The position numbers were made by a program, and so were the translations under genes. DNA of 64,000 bases from Clostridia bacterium (lineage in GTDB: Bacteria > Bacillota > Clostridia > TANB77 > UBA1234). The notes under the pieces are model-generated. The model did not search any database and was not told the DNA's origin. It was given only the letters and a program-made list of their open reading frames with translations. The stretch lies in assembly GCA_017462965.1 (NCBI GenBank), contig JAFTQC010000049.1:1-64000 (forward strand), written 5' to 3'. Positions 45,164 through 55,330 of this stretch are shown here, in pieces; positions within the stretch are counted from its first letter, which is position 1, and each line of letters begins with the position of its first letter.

Positions 45164-47345
45164 ATGGAATTAAAAGGTCAGATTGAAGAAATAATTTTTT
45201 CAAATGAACTTAATAGTTATACAGTTTGTAGCATGATTGTTGGCAATAATGAAATTACAGCGACTGGTTATCTTCCGTTTGTGAATATTGGTGATTTAAT
45301 TATAGCTGAAGGTGATTTCGTTAATCATAATGTGTATGGCAAACAATTTAAAATAAATACTTTTGAGAAAACAATGCCTAATACTACTGCCGAGATTGAA
45401 AAATATTTGGGAAGTGGAATTATTAAGGGAATTGGTCCTGCGACAAGTAAGAAAATTGTAGATAGATTTGGTGAAGATACGATATATGTACTGCAATATG
45501 AAAGCGAAAAATTATCGGTTATAAAAGGAATAACTCCATCTAGAGCGAAAGAGATTTCTGAAGCTTTTAATAATGTGTGGGAACTTTGGCAAATTGTTAT
45601 GTTTTTACAAAAGTATGGTATAGGAACGGCGAATGCTAATAGGATATATAAAGAGTTTGGCATGAATGCGATAAATGCGATTAAAGAAAATCCATATATA
45701 TTATTAAATATATTGTATGGTGTTGATTTTAAGCATGTTGATAAAATGGCAATATCAATGGGAATAGAAAGAACATCATCGTTTAGAATTGCAAGTGGGA
45801 TAAAATATGCGTTGACACTTGCTTCGAGAAATGGACATACGTGTGTACTTGAAGTCAATTTGATAGGTTATGTTGCGGATATTTTGTCTGTAGATAAAGA
45901 GTTGGTAGAAAATGAACTTACAGGACTTAAGTATGCTAAGGAAGTGTATTTGGAAGATGAATATGTTTTCTTAAAAGATTATTATCAGGCTGAAGAAAAT
46001 GTTGCAAAGAAAATTCTAATGCTTTCAAATAATTTTTCGAAAAAATATAATAGCTTAGATGATAGAATAAAAGAAGCAGAAAAAGAATTAAAAATAGAAT
46101 TGTCACAAGAACAAAAAGAAGCGGTGAAAGCTTGTTTTAAAAATCAAGTTGTAATAATAACTGGCGGTCCAGGAACAGGAAAAACAACTATAATAAAGGT
46201 TTTAATAAATTTGTTCAAAAAAGCAGAATTAGAAGTTGCCTTATGCGCACCAACAGGGCGTGCGGCTAGACGCATGAAAGAAACAACTGGCGAAGAAGCA
46301 AAAACATTACATAGATTATTAGAAATTGGGAAGACGGAGGAAAATGTTCCTAATATTGATTTTGCAGTAAATAAAATTAAGCAAAAAGTAGTCATTGTTG
46401 ATGAAATGTCTATGGTTGATATAGTTCTTATGAATTATTTAGTAAAAGGACTAGAAGATAATGCAAAATTAATATTGATAGGTGACAGTGATCAATTGGC
46501 CTCAGTAGGCCCAGGAAGTGTTTTGCAGGACTTGATAGAGAGTGATAGTATAGTTACTAAAAAGCTTACAGAAATATATAGACAGGCGGCTGAAAGTCAA
46601 ATAATAACAAATGCTCATAAAATAAATGTTGGAGATAAAAGTTTGACATTTAATAAGAAAAACGGAGATTTCTTCTTTTTAAAAGAACAAGCTTTAGTTG
46701 AACAAATTGTGGAATTAGTTGATGCAAGACTTCCAAAAATGCGGAAAGTATGATATACTTAAGGACGTACAAATTCTTACCCCAACTAAGAAGGGCGAAA
46801 CTGGAACGAAAAATTTGAATAAGAATTTACAGCAAGCGTTAAATCCTAAATCTAAATTCAAGAATGAACGTGAATTTGGTGACTTTGTTTTGCGTGAAGG
46901 CGATAAAGTAATGCAAATTAGAAATAATTATGATATTTATTGGGAAGGAATAGACGGAAAATCGTATGGAAGTGGAGTTTACAACGGAGATTTAGGAATT
47001 GTTAATAAAATTACTCCGGATTATGTGGAAGTTATATTTGATGATGATAAATTAGTTAAATATGAATCAAATATAATAGAAGAACTTGAGCTTGCATATG
47101 CGATAACAATTCATAAAAGCCAAGGAAGTGAGTTTCCTGTTGGTGTAATGATAATAACAAATGGACCACCAATGTTATATACACGAAATTTGTTGTATAC
47201 TGGTGTTACGAGAGCAAAAGAATTATTAATAATATTAGGAAAAGAAATGCTATTAAGCAGAATGATTGATAATGTAGATACCAAAAAAAGAAATACAGGT
47301 TTGAAATATAAAATAGAGAAATATGTAGGTATCTTCAATATGTGA
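45164..47345 (+). CDS. recD2: RecD2-type DNA helicase, read through a +1 shift at CGG
   Basis: 5'-3' superfamily 1 helicase. The N-terminal region includes helix-hairpin-helix repeats (IIKGIGPATSKKIVDRFG). P-loop GGPGTGKTTI is near residue 331, Walker B VIVDEMSMVD and GDSDQLASVGPGSVLQDL follow. At codon 527 (CGG, 46742) frame 0 ends within three codons at TGA. Skipping the C gives ATG GGA AAG TAT GAT, and translation continues with DILKDVQILTPTKKGETG through the UvrD-like C-terminal domain with AITIHKSQGSEFP and the motif YTGVTRAKELLII. The combined length is 726 residues, normal for RecD2 (about 740). Start: weak site GAAAGTGAG before ATG. Confidence 0.88.
46742..46746 (+). other. CGG +1 recoding site in recD2
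   Basis: CCA AAA ATG CGG AAA GTA TGA in frame 0 becomes ATG (C) GGA AAG TAT GAT ATA in the +1 frame. The recoded Gly is in the conserved segment just before the QILTP block. Confidence 0.75.
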
Positions 47346-47358
47346 AATGGAGGTAGAA

Positions 47359-49008
47359 ATGAAAAAAGTAAACATTTTTATTATGTCCATGTTAATATTT
47401 ACAACTGTTGCGTTGCCTAGTTTTGCATTTACAGATACTACTGAGCATTGGGCGAATGATGTTATAGAAGAAATGAACAATTACAAAATTATTAATGGAT
47501 ATGAAGATGACACATTCAGACCTGATGAAATAATGACGCGTGCTGAGTTTGTGACGGTAGTAAACAGAATTTTAGCGTTAGATGAAGAATCATCAAAATA
47601 TATTCCTGACGTTAATAGAACAGATTGGTTTTATTCTGAAATAAGGAAAGCTGTAAAAATTGGAATAATTCAAGGAAATACGGATGGATATATATTCCCA
47701 AACGATGAGATTACAAGGGAAGAAGCGATAGTTATACTAACTAGAGCTTTTAAGATGAATCAAACTACACGTAAGCCACAAGATTTTACTGATTTATCTG
47801 AAATTTCAAAGTGGGCTGAATCTGAGATGTATTCGGCAATTTCACAAGGGATATTGAATGGATATAACGATAATACAATTAGACCAAAAGCTTCTATAAC
47901 AAGAGCAGAAGCATTAACTTTAATAGATAGAATTCTTCCAAACATATTGAAAACAAATGTATATCAAGGATTATTAACAGGAAATGTTGTGCTATGTGAT
48001 GATAACATAGTTTTGAATAATTTAACTATAGATGGTAATTTGATAATATCTAATAATGCGTTAAAAACTTTGACAGTAAAAGATGTGACTGTAAAGAAGA
48101 ATGTGATTATTAATGATAAAAATCACGAATTTATAAAGAAAATAAAAATAATGGGAGATGTTTTTGAGTTTTCATCTGAAAAAGAAGAACTAAATGGATA
48201 TCTAAATGAAGAGTTTGGAATTAGTTTTGCAGTACCAAATTCTGCTACAGTGAAGCTTTTTTCTGGTGATTCAAAGATTGATTATAAAATAGAAGATTTA
48301 ATTGTAATTGATGTTATCCAAAATGACGAATTTTATATGAAAAGTATAAATACGATTGCTAAATTAGAAATTGCTAAATATGATTATTTATATAAAGAAG
48401 TTGAAGATGGAGTTATAGGAAAAGACTTTAAGTATATTCTATTTTCGGATAGAACGGGAAAACAAATGCTTGTGATAAAGAGGGATAATATAGCATATGT
48501 TTTGAGATTCTATAATATTGAAAGTGATAATTTAGTAGATAATGTCTTGTCAACAATGGAATTTTTTGAAACAGAAAATATTGTGGATACAAAGAATATT
48601 GTGTACAAAAATTCAAAATTATCTTTGAAATTTACATATAAAGATAAATATGTTGTTGTTGATGATTCATATAATACCAACATAATAAATGAAGATAAGA
48701 AATTTTTTAAATTATTTATTCAAGTAAATACGATAACGGATATTCAAGAATATAATTTGAATGAAATAAAGTTGTTACTTAGTTCAATTGTGAGCAAGGA
48801 AGGGGATATAAAAGAAACAGAAACTTTCAAGATAATGAATAACAATGCTATCAAATTTAAAACTGAAGCTGATGGTAAAATAACGTATTCATTATACGTT
48901 GTAATTGGAAACAACTTGTACAATTTGATATTTAAAGGCGAAGAAAATGGTATGTCAGAAGTGGGAGAAGAATTGTTTGATGACATAGTTGATTCATTAG
49001 AGTTTTAA
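47359..49008 (+). CDS. SLH-domain surface protein
   Basis: 549 residues. A signal peptide (MKKVNIFIMSMLIFTTVALP, cut after about FAF) is followed by three S-layer homology domains (about 25-195): TEHWANDVIEEMNNYKIING, then a copy with NRTDWFYSEIRKAVKIGIIQ, then SKWAESEMYSAISQGILNGY. They bind secondary cell-wall polysaccharide. The next part (about 200-270) has short beta-repeats (NNLTIDGNLIISNNALKTLT), and the rest is a novel mixed domain. The ATG at 47359 has GGAGG five bases upstream and is 14 bases from the end of recD2, so it may be cotranscribed with recD2, an odd pairing. Confidence 0.88.
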   Translation: MKKVNIFIMSMLIFTTVALPSFAFTDTTEHWANDVIEEMNNYKIINGYEDDTFRPDEIMTRAEFVTVVNRILALDEESSKYIPDVNRTDWFYSEIRKAVKIGIIQGNTDGYIFPNDEITREEAIVILTRAFKMNQTTRKPQDFTDLSEISKWAESEMYSAISQGILNGYNDNTIRPKASITRAEALTLIDRILPNILKTNVYQGLLTGNVVLCDDNIVLNNLTIDGNLIISNNALKTLTVKDVTVKKNVIINDKNHEFIKKIKIMGDVFEFSSEKEELNGYLNEEFGISFAVPNSATVKLFSGDSKIDYKIEDLIVIDVIQNDEFYMKSINTIAKLEIAKYDYLYKEVEDGVIGKDFKYILFSDRTGKQMLVIKRDNIAYVLRFYNIESDNLVDNVLSTMEFFETENIVDTKNIVYKNSKLSLKFTYKDKYVVVDDSYNTNIINEDKKFFKLFIQVNTITDIQEYNLNEIKLLLSSIVSKEGDIKETETFKIMNNNAIKFKTEADGKITYSLYVVIGNNLYNLIFKGEENGMSEVGEELFDDIVDSLEF

Positions 49009-49018
49009 GTCGAATATA

Positions 49019-49058
49019 AAAAGGGGGATGATACAAAAGTATCATCCTTTTTTATTTA
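49019..49058 (+). terminator. Terminator after the SLH protein
   Basis: AAGGGGGATGATAC pairs with GTATCATCCTTTTTT across a short A-rich loop. Confidence 0.88.
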
Positions 49059-49068
49059 AGGAGTAAAT

Positions 49069-49725
49069 ATGTTAGAAGAAATAGTAGGTTTGTTTTTTCC
49101 TAGAAAATGTATATTTTGCAATGAAAAAATAAATGAAAGATATACTTGTAGAAAATGTTTAAATATAATAGAATATTACAAAGAGAGACTAGAAACACCT
49201 GATGATGCATATTATGACAAGTTAATATGTGCGATAAAATATAATGGTAATTTAAGAACTCGAATGTTGAAATTTAAATTTGATTCTGTTAAATATTTTG
49301 CTAGAGGATTTGCGGATATACTATTCGAAAAGATGGTTAAGTATGATGTGAATGCTGATTTGATAATTCCTGTACCTATAAGTAAGAAGAGATATAGAGA
49401 AAGAGGGTATAATCAAAGTGAATTAATAGTAAAATATTTATCTAAGCTAACTAAAATAGATTACAATAGAAATGTTCTAATAAAGAGTAAAAATAATCTT
49501 AAGCAAAGTCGATTACCTGAAGAACAAAGAAAAGAAAATGTGAAAGATGTGTATTCGATAAAAAATACAGAGGCAATAATTGGAAAAAATATAATTCTCG
49601 TAGATGATATTTGCACTACAGGGTCTACTGTAAATGAATGTTCAAAGGTTTTAAAGAATTCCGGTGCCAATAGAGTTATTGTGTTATCGGTGATGTATAC
49701 TAACTTGAGAAGAGCGAAGCTTTAG
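49069..49725 (+). CDS. comFC: ComF-family phosphoribosyltransferase-like protein
   Basis: 218 residues. An N-terminal zinc ribbon has CIFC and CRKC cysteine pairs. The phosphoribosyltransferase-like fold includes IPVPISKKRYRERGYNQSE, and the PRPP-binding motif NIILVDDICTTGSTVNEC. In competent bacteria ComFC helps DNA uptake; in others the role is unclear. Length is typical. GGAG lies before ATG. No other com genes are in the window. Confidence 0.9.
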   Translation: MLEEIVGLFFPRKCIFCNEKINERYTCRKCLNIIEYYKERLETPDDAYYDKLICAIKYNGNLRTRMLKFKFDSVKYFARGFADILFEKMVKYDVNADLIIPVPISKKRYRERGYNQSELIVKYLSKLTKIDYNRNVLIKSKNNLKQSRLPEEQRKENVKDVYSIKNTEAIIGKNIILVDDICTTGSTVNECSKVLKNSGANRVIVLSVMYTNLRRAKL

Positions 49726-49763
49726 TATTGCGTTTCATAAAGATGAGGAAAGGGGCTTGAAAA

Positions 49764-51800
49764 ATGGATGAATTAGTCGAAAGCGTAATGGATTATGTAA
49801 GAAAACCATATACAGACCATGCGATAATGATTAATGGAGAATGGGGAAGTGGAAAAACATATTTTTGGAATAACAAAGTCAAAAGTAAAATTGAATCAAC
49901 TGATATAAATGGAAAACGTTATAAAACAATATATATGTCGTTATATGGAATTTCAAATCTTGATGATATAAGTAAAAAAATATTTATTGAGATGAACCCA
50001 AGCTTGAACAAATCAATAAAAAAGGTAATAGATACACATAATATTTCAAGCATACCAGAATACGTAAAAACGGGTATTGATATGGCGAATTCCTTTGGTT
50101 TCATGCAAATGAATGAAAAAATAGATTATTCGAAGTTTTTTGAAATAGATGATAAGGTGTTATGTTTTGATGATTTAGAGAGAGCAAATCTTGATGTAAT
50201 TGACGTATTGGGATATATAAATAATTTCGTTGAACATGATCACATGAAAACAATAATCATTTGTAACGAGAAAGAATTATCAAAAAAGTTAAAAAGTACG
50301 AATGTTGAAATGAAAACATTTATAGCAACATATATTTTGAATAATGAGGGTAAAATAAAACCTGAAAACTATGAAGAAGATGAGAATTTAATTGATTCAG
50401 AACGTGAAGATAAACCTATGGTTGAGCTTATTGAAGATAAAATTGAACATATTTTTGATAAGGCAAATGATTACGAAAGAATTAAGGAAAAACTAATAGG
50501 AGAAACATTTGAATATATTCCGGAATTTACATACATTATAAATGGTGTATTGATGCGTTATGAAAGTAATCCACAACTTATCCAATTTTTAAGAAAAAAT
50601 TCAGCAATAATAACGCAAACGTTTAATAGAAGTGGAACAAGAAACTTAAGAATATTAAAACATGCATTGAATGATTTTCAAAAAATATTTGAAACAACCA
50701 AAAGATATTATCCAGATGTAAGTGATATAGTTTTAAAATCATTGTTAATATTTACAATTGCGATATCTTTTGAAATAAAGGCTGGTAAAGTTACAAAAGA
50801 TAAACTAAAAAATATTAATTCTTTGGAAGAATATAAAACAATATTGGTTGCATCTAAAGTTTTAAAAGACAATAGACAATTTTATATAAAGGAATTTGAT
50901 AATAACTACTATTTTACGTTTAAGACGGATTACAGATTCTTTAAATTTGTTGAGAAATACGTTAGAACTAGAATATTTGATATGAAAACATTTAAAGATG
51001 ATATGGATGCAATTGTTAATCAAGAAAATAAGGGACAAGTTGTTAGTTATAAACGTTTGCTTACAGAAGATTATTGGAAGATTGAAGATAGTGAGTTTAA
51101 CCAAGTTGTGACTGAGACATTAGATGATGTCAAAGCAGGAAAATTACAACTTGCTGAATATTTTAAGTTATATGTAATATTTAATTTCTTTATTCAAAAA
51201 GGGTTGCTAGATATAGATTCAGAGTATTTGAAATTAACGTTTATAAATGGTATGAACATGGCTGCTGCGTCATCTAAATATTGTAAAGATATTGAAGCAT
51301 ATATGATTGGAACTAATTTAGTTGAGGCAGATGATAATATAAATTACATTCTAGAACATTTTAATAATTTGAATTTGCAAACAAAAGAGAAGGAATATAT
51401 TGAGGTTGCAAAACAATTATTTGAAATGATACCAGATAAGGTAGAAAAATTAGTAGATGTATTTGTAGAGGAACATTTGGATATACCTATAATGAAATAT
51501 TATAATATGAACACGCTATTTGAAAGAATATTGCTATTAGAAAATGAAGACATTGTACTTGTGAAAGATTTGGTAAGTGCAAGATATCAAAAAGTGAAAG
51601 ATATTTCAAATGAAGAGCGTAATTTACGTTTGTTAAAACAAGCAATGGAAGATTATATTAGAGGAAAAGTGCCAACAATAAAAGTAATATTAATAGAAGA
51701 TTTTATTAAGGCATTAGATATGATTTTGTTAAGACCTAAAGAAAAACCAAAAAGAACAAGAAAAAAAGTTGCACAAACAGCAAAAACAGAAACTGCGTAA
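49764..51800 (+). CDS. KAP-type P-loop NTPase
   Basis: 678 residues. The P-loop GEWGSGKT is at residues 25-32 and Walker B VLCFDDLER at 132-140, the spacing and sequence of KAP NTPases. Unlike many KAP proteins no clear membrane spans interrupt the domain. A long alpha-helical C-terminal region (about 200-650) has no known fold that I can identify, ending in a basic tail (KPKRTRKKVAQ). KAP proteins are found in defence islands and in plasmid functions, but this copy sits alone between comFC and spoVT. GAAAGGGG precedes ATG weakly. It ends at a large palindrome of the dispersed family. Confidence 0.75.
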   Translation: MDELVESVMDYVRKPYTDHAIMINGEWGSGKTYFWNNKVKSKIESTDINGKRYKTIYMSLYGISNLDDISKKIFIEMNPSLNKSIKKVIDTHNISSIPEYVKTGIDMANSFGFMQMNEKIDYSKFFEIDDKVLCFDDLERANLDVIDVLGYINNFVEHDHMKTIIICNEKELSKKLKSTNVEMKTFIATYILNNEGKIKPENYEEDENLIDSEREDKPMVELIEDKIEHIFDKANDYERIKEKLIGETFEYIPEFTYIINGVLMRYESNPQLIQFLRKNSAIITQTFNRSGTRNLRILKHALNDFQKIFETTKRYYPDVSDIVLKSLLIFTIAISFEIKAGKVTKDKLKNINSLEEYKTILVASKVLKDNRQFYIKEFDNNYYFTFKTDYRFFKFVEKYVRTRIFDMKTFKDDMDAIVNQENKGQVVSYKRLLTEDYWKIEDSEFNQVVTETLDDVKAGKLQLAEYFKLYVIFNFFIQKGLLDIDSEYLKLTFINGMNMAAASSKYCKDIEAYMIGTNLVEADDNINYILEHFNNLNLQTKEKEYIEVAKQLFEMIPDKVEKLVDVFVEEHLDIPIMKYYNMNTLFERILLLENEDIVLVKDLVSARYQKVKDISNEERNLRLLKQAMEDYIRGKVPTIKVILIEDFIKALDMILLRPKEKPKRTRKKVAQTAKTETA

Positions 51801-51819
51801 TAAACAAAAGGGACAAGAT

Positions 51820-51900
51820 GGACAGAGGTTAGCAAGAGGGACGCCCCTTTTTGTGAAAATTTTTCACAAAAAGGGGCGTCCCTCTTACTAACCTCTGTCC
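51820..51900. repeat. 81-base dispersed palindrome
   Basis: Nearly perfect palindrome from GGACAGAGGTTAG to CTAACCTCTGTCC, with the same GGGACGCCCC and TTTTTGTGAAAA core as the copy at 31932. It lies 20 bases after the KAP gene and probably terminates it. Confidence 0.95.
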
Positions 51901-51990
51901 CAATTTTCAAAAATCTCCGTCACTTTTGTATAAATTTTGACAAAAAAACTAACAATATGAATATATAAAAGCAAGAAAAGGAGGGAAATG

Positions 51991-52548
51991 ATGAAAGCAA
52001 CAGGAGTGGTCAGAAGAATTGATGATTTGGGAAGAATTGTAGTACCAAAGGAAATACGTAAAACGCTTAGAATAAGAGAAGGAGATCCTTTAGAGATTTT
52101 TACTGATAAAGAAGGCGAAATTATTTTGAAAAAATATTCTCCTATAGGTGAGCTTAATGAGTTTGCAACGCAATATGCAGAAACATTAGCTAAAACAACT
52201 GGACATATAGCTTGTATAACGGATAAGGATACAATTATTGCTGTTTCAGGTGCACCTAAAAAAGAATATTTAGAAAAAAGTATAAGTTCTGAACTAGAAA
52301 AACTAATGCAGGATAAACTAATATGGACTTCAAAAGAAAAAGCAGAAAAGAAAATGCCGGTACTATTAACAGATAATGAAGGTGAAGATAAATATACTTC
52401 ACAAGTTATATATCCAATAATTGCGGAAGGGGATACTATAGGAACGGTAATGTTACTTTCGAAAGAACCATCAATAAAAATGAATGATGTTGAAATGAAA
52501 GTTGTTCAGTCTGCAGCAGGGTTTTTAGGTAAACAAATGGAAGAATAG
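51991..52548 (+). CDS. spoVT: Stage V sporulation regulator SpoVT
   Basis: 185 residues. An N-terminal AbrB-type swapped-hairpin DNA-binding domain (MKATGVVRRIDDLGRIVVPK) is followed by a GAF-like C-terminal domain (about 60-180). It acts in the forespore late in sporulation. The ATG at 51991 matches the family start, and GGAGGG is five bases upstream; an ATG three bases earlier is too close. With the flippase downstream it reproduces the spoVT-spoVB order of Bacillus subtilis. Confidence 0.94.
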   Translation: MKATGVVRRIDDLGRIVVPKEIRKTLRIREGDPLEIFTDKEGEIILKKYSPIGELNEFATQYAETLAKTTGHIACITDKDTIIAVSGAPKKEYLEKSISSELEKLMQDKLIWTSKEKAEKKMPVLLTDNEGEDKYTSQVIYPIIAEGDTIGTVMLLSKEPSIKMNDVEMKVVQSAAGFLGKQMEE

Positions 52549-52692
52549 TTATAGATAAAATCGGATGCATACGCAATCTAGGATAGATAGCAATGTTTCC
52601 GATTTTTTCATCTTAAAAAATAAGATTGAAAAGAGGTAATAAAAACAATATAATTGTGTATAGTTAAATATATAATTAAATTTGGAGGGATA

Positions 52693-54417
52693 ATGAATAA
52701 AGAAAATATAAAAGATGTACATACTAATAAAAAACAATCATTTATGTCGGGCGTACTTACAATATTGATTGCTCAAATAGTGATAAAAATATTAGGTTTA
52801 ATATATAGATTAGTAATTACAAATATTCCGTATTTTGGTGATGCTGGTAATGGGCTTTATTCAGCAGGGTATCAGATATACACGTTGCTTTTGGCTGTTG
52901 CATCAATAGGTGTTCCAAGCGCAATTGCTAAATTAGTTTCGGAGCGAATTGCGCAAGGAAAAAATAGAGAAGCACATGATATATTTAAAACGGCATTAAT
53001 ACTTTTTGGAATTATTGGTTTTGTTGGAAGCGCAATTTTATTCTGTGGTGCTGAATTTATAGCATTAAAAATAGGAAATCCAGATGTAAAAGGAATAATG
53101 GTTGCACTTTCGCCAGCGGTATTTTTTGTTGCAGTATCGGCAGTAATTAGAGGATACTTTAACGGAATGTACAATATGAAAGTTGCATCGAGATCTCAAA
53201 TGCTTGAACAATTATTTAAAAGTGTTTTGACGATAGGTTTAGTTGTTTTGGTTTACTTTTTAGCAGTTGTAAATCCGTCTACTATATCAGAAATGCTTAA
53301 TTTGTCTGTTGATAATGTAACTGTATCTATGGCTATTGCGGCAAATGCAGCGTCGACTATAGCTGCAACATTATGCTGTGGATATTTGCTTATATATTAT
53401 CAAAAAGTAAAAAAAGAAATTTGGGATGATATTAAAAATTCAAAAGGTGAATATAAAAAAGAAAAAAGAACTAAAATAATGAAGACGATATTGGCAGTTT
53501 CAATACCTATATCGCTTGCATCTATAGTGGCTGCTATCAATAGAAATATTGATACTTTCACTGTAATGAATGGATTGAAGATTGCACTTCAAGGAATGTA
53601 TGATTCTGCGGAACTTGTAGTAGATGAAGCTACAAGGTTATATGGAATATTGTCAGGTAGGGTTGATACATTAATAGGTCTTCCGACAGCAATAAATGTA
53701 GCTTTTGCAACAGCGTTGGTTCCAGCGGTGTCTGAATCTATGGCAAAAGGCGATAAAAAAACAGCGAAGAAGAGAGTAACATTTTCATTTAGAACTACAT
53801 TGCTTATAGCTTTGCCTTGTGCGATAGGAATGGCAGTTCTTGCAGGACCAATATTAAAATTGTTGTTCCCAAATGTATATGCAGTTGAAGCACCGATTTT
53901 GTTACAAATAAGTGCGTTTACAATAATATTTACTTTGATTAATCAGACTATAGGTGGTGCACTTCAAGGATTGGGAAAAGTACTTGTACCTGCGGCTAGT
54001 ATGGCGTGTGGAGCTCTTGTTAAACTTGTTTTGAATTTGACACTAATAAGAAATCCGGAAATAGGAATATATGGAGCAGCGATAAGCTCTGTTGCATCAT
54101 CGTGTACGGTAACAATAATTGAAATGTATATATTGACGAGGACATTAGAGTTTGAAAGATCAAAAACTCAAATGATAGTAAAACCATTGCTTGCAACTTT
54201 AATAATGGGGCTTGCAGCCGGTGTTTCATATAATTTAGTATCAACATATTTAATCGAAGGTAGTATGGCTACACTAATTTCGATAGTTATAGCTATTGTC
54301 GTATATTTTCTTGCTGTAATAGGTTTGAAAATTTTTGATAGGGAAGATTATCATATGCTTCCTTATGGAGATAAGATATATAGAATTTTAGAAAAAATAA
54401 AATTGGTAAAAGCATAG
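52693..54417 (+). CDS. spoVB: SpoVB/MurJ-like lipid flippase
   Basis: 574 residues with about 14 membrane spans, of the MOP (MviN/MATE) exporter superfamily. The conserved opening FMSGVLTILIAQIVIKILGL and GYQIYTLLLAVASIGVPSAI, plus GLPTAINVAFATALVPAVSE, match SpoVB. It moves lipid-linked precursors for spore cortex or wall. The ATG at 52693 has GGAGGG upstream; an upstream ATG at 52654 lacks one. It follows spoVT after a hairpin (52557-52608) that may be a weak terminator. Confidence 0.9.
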   Translation: MNKENIKDVHTNKKQSFMSGVLTILIAQIVIKILGLIYRLVITNIPYFGDAGNGLYSAGYQIYTLLLAVASIGVPSAIAKLVSERIAQGKNREAHDIFKTALILFGIIGFVGSAILFCGAEFIALKIGNPDVKGIMVALSPAVFFVAVSAVIRGYFNGMYNMKVASRSQMLEQLFKSVLTIGLVVLVYFLAVVNPSTISEMLNLSVDNVTVSMAIAANAASTIAATLCCGYLLIYYQKVKKEIWDDIKNSKGEYKKEKRTKIMKTILAVSIPISLASIVAAINRNIDTFTVMNGLKIALQGMYDSAELVVDEATRLYGILSGRVDTLIGLPTAINVAFATALVPAVSESMAKGDKKTAKKRVTFSFRTTLLIALPCAIGMAVLAGPILKLLFPNVYAVEAPILLQISAFTIIFTLINQTIGGALQGLGKVLVPAASMACGALVKLVLNLTLIRNPEIGIYGAAISSVASSCTVTIIEMYILTRTLEFERSKTQMIVKPLLATLIMGLAAGVSYNLVSTYLIEGSMATLISIVIAIVVYFLAVIGLKIFDREDYHMLPYGDKIYRILEKIKLVKA

Positions 54418-54606
54418 AGTTGTAACGGTTTTAGTATACATAACTTGCTGAAATACTGAAAAATCAACATTTTTTTAATAAAAAACTAAAAAAATATTGA
54501 AAAATAGCAGGATTATTAAAAAAAATGGCGAAATATAAATATAGTGATTGTAGTAGTAAATACTATATCAAATAAAGATTAATCTAATTTTAGGAGGTAA
54601 TTTAAG

Positions 54607-54885
54607 ATGAACAAACTTGATTTAGTTGCAAAAATTGCAGAAGATGCAGAACTTTCAAAAAAATCAGCTGAAGCTGCATTAAACGCATTCATTAGCGCTG
54701 TTGAAACAGCATTAAAGAAAGGTGAAAAAGTTCAATTAGTTGGATTTGGTTCTTTCGAAGTAAGAAAGAGAGCTGCTAGAAAAGGTAGAAATCCTCAAAC
54801 TAAAGAGGAAATCAAAATACCTGCATCAAAAGCTCCAGTATTCAGAGCTGGCAAACCACTTAAAGATTTAGTAAACAAAAAATAA
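54607..54885 (+). CDS. hup: HU-family nucleoid protein
   Basis: 92-residue dimeric DNA-binding protein. It begins [20 protein letters not shown], and has [20 protein letters not shown] and the DNA-clasping arm [20 protein letters not shown]. Length and composition are typical. AGGAGG precedes ATG. It lies between spoVB and rqcP, a position seen in related Firmicutes. Confidence 0.96.
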   Translation: MNKLDLVAKIAEDAELSKKSAEAALNAFISAVETALKKGEKVQLVGFGSFEVRKRAARKGRNPQTKEEIKIPASKAPVFRAGKPLKDLVNKK

Positions 54886-55026
54886 TAATTTGTTTTGCAT
54901 ATGATCATAGAGGATGATTATTAAAAATAAAGCAAGACAAAGTCATATTAGTGAAGAGGGTTGCATGAAAATGTAATCCTCTTTGCATATTAACTCCTAA
55001 ATAAGAAATTTAGAAAGGAAAGAATA

Positions 55027-55272
55027 ATGAGATTAGATAAATTCTTAAAAGTAAGTCGTGTTATAAAAAGAAGAACAGTTGCAAATGAAGCATGCGATGC
55101 TGGAAGAGTTGTTATAAATGGAAAAGTTGCAAAAGCAGGCTATGAAGTTAAAGTGAACGATATAGTAGAAATAAAATATGGGGAAAAAATAATAAAATTT
55201 AAGGTGACTGCGATAGAAACAACAGTGAAGAAGGCAGATGCTGCAGGAATGGTAGAATTTATAGAAGAATAA
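55027..55272 (+). CDS. rqcP: S4-domain protein RqcP (YabO/HslR type)
   Basis: 81-residue RNA-binding protein made of one S4 domain: MRLDKFLKVSRVIKRRTVAN, GRVVINGKVAKAGYEVKVND. In Bacillus it works with RqcH on stalled 50S subunits in ribosome quality control. A system that clears stalled ribosomes is worth noting in a genome that may stall at CGG. GAAAGGAAAG precedes ATG. It follows hup after 141 bases that include an imperfect hairpin (54952-54980). Confidence 0.92.
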   Translation: MRLDKFLKVSRVIKRRTVANEACDAGRVVINGKVAKAGYEVKVNDIVEIKYGEKIIKFKVTAIETTVKKADAAGMVEFIEE

Positions 55273-55280
55273 AAAATGGG

Positions 55281-55330
55281 AAATTTGGACGGGGCGTCCC
55301 TCTTGCTGAAAGCCCCGTCCAAATTTTTTA
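55281..55330. terminator. Bidirectional terminator between rqcP and the YgjP-like gene
   Basis: AAATTTGGACGGGG (55281-55294) pairs with CCCCGTCCAAATTT (55313-55326). The loop contains GTCCCTCTTGCTG, a piece of the dispersed repeat. Confidence 0.9.
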
